DNA from: an uncultured Oscillospiraceae bacterium
GTDB taxonomy: Bacteria > Bacillota > Clostridia > Oscillospirales > Oscillospiraceae
NCBI GenBank assembly: GCA_934565775.1
Contig: CAKTIN010000006.1
Location: 1-42,954 of the forward strand
Length of the DNA: 42,954 nt
Direction: 5' to 3'
Part shown: in pieces, positions 40,849-42,954 of the stretch
Layout: each line of letters starts with the position of its first letter
Numbering within the stretch: the stretch's first letter is position 1
Program-made: the position numbers and the translations under genes
The notes under the pieces: model-generated
What the model saw: only the letters and a program-made list of their open reading frames with translations
Database searches by the model: none
Told to the model about the DNA's origin: nothing

Positions 40849-41188
40849 TGGAGAACGGCAATGATGCCCCAAAGACGCAGAAAAGCCCGCAGCATGATTG
40901 CTGCGGGCAGAATGGGGCGATATGAAGTTGTGGTGGGGCGGCGCATCCGGAAGAGGCTGAAAAGATAGCGGGGCACAGAGAATGTATCCCAACAAGGTAC
41001 AGCTTTGTTCCCCAAATTTGAGGGATGATGCGCCGAAGCCGTACATTTTTCCCAAACGTAGCAAAAGCGCAACTCAAATCCCCCACATCTTGAATTTGCA
41101 AAGGATAAATTATTGCAATTTTGCTAGATTGCTACCAAACAGAATTTGTAAATGCAAGCCTCAACGCAGTTTGCTCCCTGCACGCCTT
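40849..41188. other. Gene-free region with terminator and possible long-range stem
   Basis: About 340 bases without a supported gene. It holds the terminator at 40881-40908 and an 8-base arm GGCGCATC (near 40942) that can pair with GATGCGCC (near 41026) across about 80 bases, with a GGGG/CCCC pair inside. No clear promoter was identified. Confidence 0.4.
40881..40908 (-). terminator. Terminator on the minus strand ahead of the XRE gene
   Basis: Perfect 10-bp stem (40885-40894 with 40899-40908), TGAT loop, followed on the - strand by TTTT (40884-40881). Likely ends transcription from the lipoprotein gene 41189-42433. Confidence 0.78.
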
Positions 41189-42433
41189 CTATCCTACGGC
41201 CTGTGTCAGCACACATGCCGTTGTGCTTTGCGACATGAACGGCAGGCAAATGCCGTTCTCACCCGCGCCGACCAGCAGCTCTGTGCCGCTCGGACTGATC
41301 AGAAGGGGGTACGTCTCACACAGATACATCGGGCCGTCCGTGACGCCGTAGTTTTTACCTCCAACACGCGACAAGCTGAGCGTCACATAACTAGGCCCAT
41401 CCGGAATAGTCCGAATCGTCCAGGAACCGCTCCACATCTCCTCAAAGTCCTCGCTGTCTTTGTATGCCCAATCCAGATCGACCGAGCCGCCCGTCTCATC
41501 CCCGGGATAAAAGCGCAGCGAGAAATAGGCATAGCGACTGGTTTCCCCTGCCATGGTTTCTGTGATCCAGCCCATGCCTGAACGCTCTGATCCGGCAAGA
41601 CCGAGCGCGGTCATGCCTGTCCAGCCATCAGAAAGCCAGTCGGCAAATTCGGGCGGGGCGGTATACCAGGCATATTCCGTAAAGTCAAACGAAAGATAGT
41701 CGCCAGCTTCCGATATACACGGCGCAAGATAACTCATCGCATCAAGTGAGGGATACCATTCGCAGGTGTTGCCGCTGCTGTCGGTGATGAAGACCTGGGT
41801 GTCGGCCTCATATGCAATGCCGTCAAGATTTGCAAAGAGCAGCACCGGTTCGCCGCTCTCTGACCGGTATAGCACCTCCGTGACCTCGTCAGTCTGTGTT
41901 TTTTCGTTCCACTGCACACGGTTAATCGCAACCGTTGCGTTCGCATCGACCGGCACAATGCAGTACAGATGCCCCGCACCGCCGATGATGTGCTCCGCAT
42001 CGATCTCCGCGATGAAGGGGTATTCAAGCAGCAGGGCCGCATTGGTTTCCCAAAGCCATGCGGGAAAACCTGCCTCAAATCCCTCCTCAAAAAGCCCGCC
42101 GACATAGCCGAGATATGCCATCCCGAACATCGTCTGCGAAAAATCAATCTTATCCCGTAGCCATAGCAGCGAGTTTTTGCCTTCCTCTGAGCCAACGTAC
42201 TGCGCCTGCTGCGGTTCTGTGGCCTCGCTATGCTGCGCCCGCTGTGATTCCGTAATCTCGCTGTGCTGCGTGGGATCCTCCGATTGCGTTTCCGAGGCTT
42301 GCCCGGCAAGCGTTTCAGGCAATGTGGCACCGTCGGTGCCCTTGAGCTGCTGAATTTGCGCGCAGGCACAAAGCAACGGCAGCAGAGCCACCGCCAGCAA
42401 CAGCGCAAGTACTTGCTTGTGTGTTGTTTTCAT
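41189..42433 (-). CDS. Lipoprotein, function unknown
   Basis: 414 residues. Signal peptide MKTTHKQVLALLLAVAL with lipobox LLCAC, lipid Cys near residue 23. Then about 60 residues of Glu/Gln/Ser repeats (SEITESQRAQ and SEATEPQQAQ form an imperfect 10-residue duplication), followed by a beta-rich domain with many Trp, Tyr and Gly residues. No family recognised. ATG 42433 follows AAAGGAGCGGCT; the longer frame to 42631 runs through the upstream gene. Lies 16 bases after the TPM-domain gene, so the two are probably one operon. Confidence 0.8.
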   Translation of the reverse strand: MKTTHKQVLALLLAVALLPLLCACAQIQQLKGTDGATLPETLAGQASETQSEDPTQHSEITESQRAQHSEATEPQQAQYVGSEEGKNSLLWLRDKIDFSQTMFGMAYLGYVGGLFEEGFEAGFPAWLWETNAALLLEYPFIAEIDAEHIIGGAGHLYCIVPVDANATVAINRVQWNEKTQTDEVTEVLYRSESGEPVLLFANLDGIAYEADTQVFITDSSGNTCEWYPSLDAMSYLAPCISEAGDYLSFDFTEYAWYTAPPEFADWLSDGWTGMTALGLAGSERSGMGWITETMAGETSRYAYFSLRFYPGDETGGSVDLDWAYKDSEDFEEMWSGSWTIRTIPDGPSYVTLSLSRVGGKNYGVTDGPMYLCETYPLLISPSGTELLVGAGENGICLPFMSQSTTACVLTQAVG

Positions 42434-42449
42434 AGCCGCTCCTTTCAGA

Positions 42450-42954
42450 TCAAAATTTTCCGCTTCGCCCGGAACCGCCGCCGCCGGATTCGCTGCGACT
42501 GCTTCCTCCGCTGGAGGAGCTGCGCTCGATCTTCCGGCTGGAGGTCGTCTTATGGGTAAAGCGATCTGTTTGCTCCGTAAGCCGGAGCCCCGCGGCGACG
42601 TAGGCGTTTGCGGTTGCTTTTTCTGATACATTGTCCATTTTCTGCCATATCACAGCAACGATCGCGATTGCCGCCAGCAGAGAAAGACCGATTACGACAA
42701 GCATCGGAAAAAACAAGCTCGCCCGGACGGGCTTCCCGTTTGCCGCCTTTTCCAGATAGACTCTGCATTCCTTAACGTAATCCACAAAGCCGCCGTACCA
42801 GTCGTCCTCGCCGAAATTGTCGAGGAAGACCTTTTCCAGCTTCTTTTGACCATAGCTGTTGAAGGCATATTCGCAGTGTGAACCGTAGCAGAACATTGCC
42901 CAGTCGCGGTCATCCATGCTGAGCAGGAGCATGATCCCATCGCGGTTCGGCCCT
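42450..42954 (-). CDS. TPM-domain membrane protein, C-terminal part (partial)
   Basis: Open at the right edge: the frame continues to the last base as GPNRDGIMLLLSMDDRDW, the core of TPM (TLP18.3/Psb32/MOLO-1) domains seen in YgcG-like proteins. After it comes YGGFVDYVKECRVYLEK, a membrane segment (ASLFFPMLVVIGLSLLAAIA region), and a Ser/Gly-rich tail ending GGGGSGRSGKF, which is typical of the family. Function is poorly known; links to membrane repair or cell-surface stress are reported for relatives. The N-terminal signal peptide would lie off the window. Confidence 0.85.
   Translation of the reverse strand, partial: GPNRDGIMLLLSMDDRDWAMFCYGSHCEYAFNSYGQKKLEKVFLDNFGEDDWYGGFVDYVKECRVYLEKAANGKPVRASLFFPMLVVIGLSLLAAIAIVAVIWQKMDNVSEKATANAYVAAGLRLTEQTDRFTHKTTSSRKIERSSSSGGSSRSESGGGGSGRSGKF

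Overview
The window looks like a chromosomal segment of a GC-rich, low-redox gut-type Clostridia (Oscillospiraceae-like; Oscillibacter, Flavonifractor or Lawsonibacter relatives are my best guess). The reasons are strong sigma-A promoters, GGAGG-type ribosome sites, frequent TTG starts, a T-box leader, a CsaB/SLH cell-wall anchoring pair, and families common in that group (DUF4317, DUF2079, M18 aminopeptidase, ATC hydrolase). The genus is inference. No tRNA, rRNA or CRISPR array was seen.

Layout. 1-3165 (+) is a housekeeping run: the 3' end of prfA, a Sua5-type threonylcarbamoyl-AMP synthase, coaE and an M18 aminopeptidase, closed by a bidirectional terminator. 3245-11060 (-) holds alaS preceded by a NUDIX gene and a T-box leader with its own promoter, then a GT4-CsaB fusion, a DprA-like gene and a DEAD-box helicase under a separate promoter.

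11382-20834 (+) is the most interesting part. It is a compact RiPP-like cluster: a PqqD-type recognition protein, a lipoprotein, an 82-residue four-Cys precursor-like peptide ending in Ser, an HPr-kinase-like ATPase and a radical SAM/SPASM maturase. These are followed immediately by a 2018-residue secreted GH20 hexosaminidase with three SLH domains. Five of the six genes start with TTG. The SLH protein would be anchored to the pyruvylated wall polymer that the CsaB fusion upstream is predicted to make.

20835-31890 (+) contains a candidate small RNA with a near-perfect promoter, carbamate kinase, a DUF2079 membrane protein, a DUF4317 protein and a small secreted Cys-pair protein. It ends with a sugar-type ABC importer that has two tandem paralogous binding lipoproteins, each preceded by the same hairpin with pairing-preserving differences, two permeases, no ATPase gene, and a membrane protein. 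31934-36014 holds small membrane or unknown genes, a DUF2087 protein, an ATC hydrolase and an alpha/beta hydrolase.

36015-42954 is an accessory region with visibly lower GC in many genes and several gene ruins. The ruins are a ParA N-terminus, a TetR N-terminus behind an intact promoter and operator-like repeat, a 32-codon metallo-beta-lactamase-fold stub, and an ABC ATPase fragment butted tail-to-tail against an XRE regulator with an amber codon at position 3. Intact genes among them are an isochorismatase-like hydrolase, a CPBP protease, a cyclase, a DUF3795 protein, an AraC/GyrI regulator, a lipoprotein and a TPM-domain protein that runs off the right edge.
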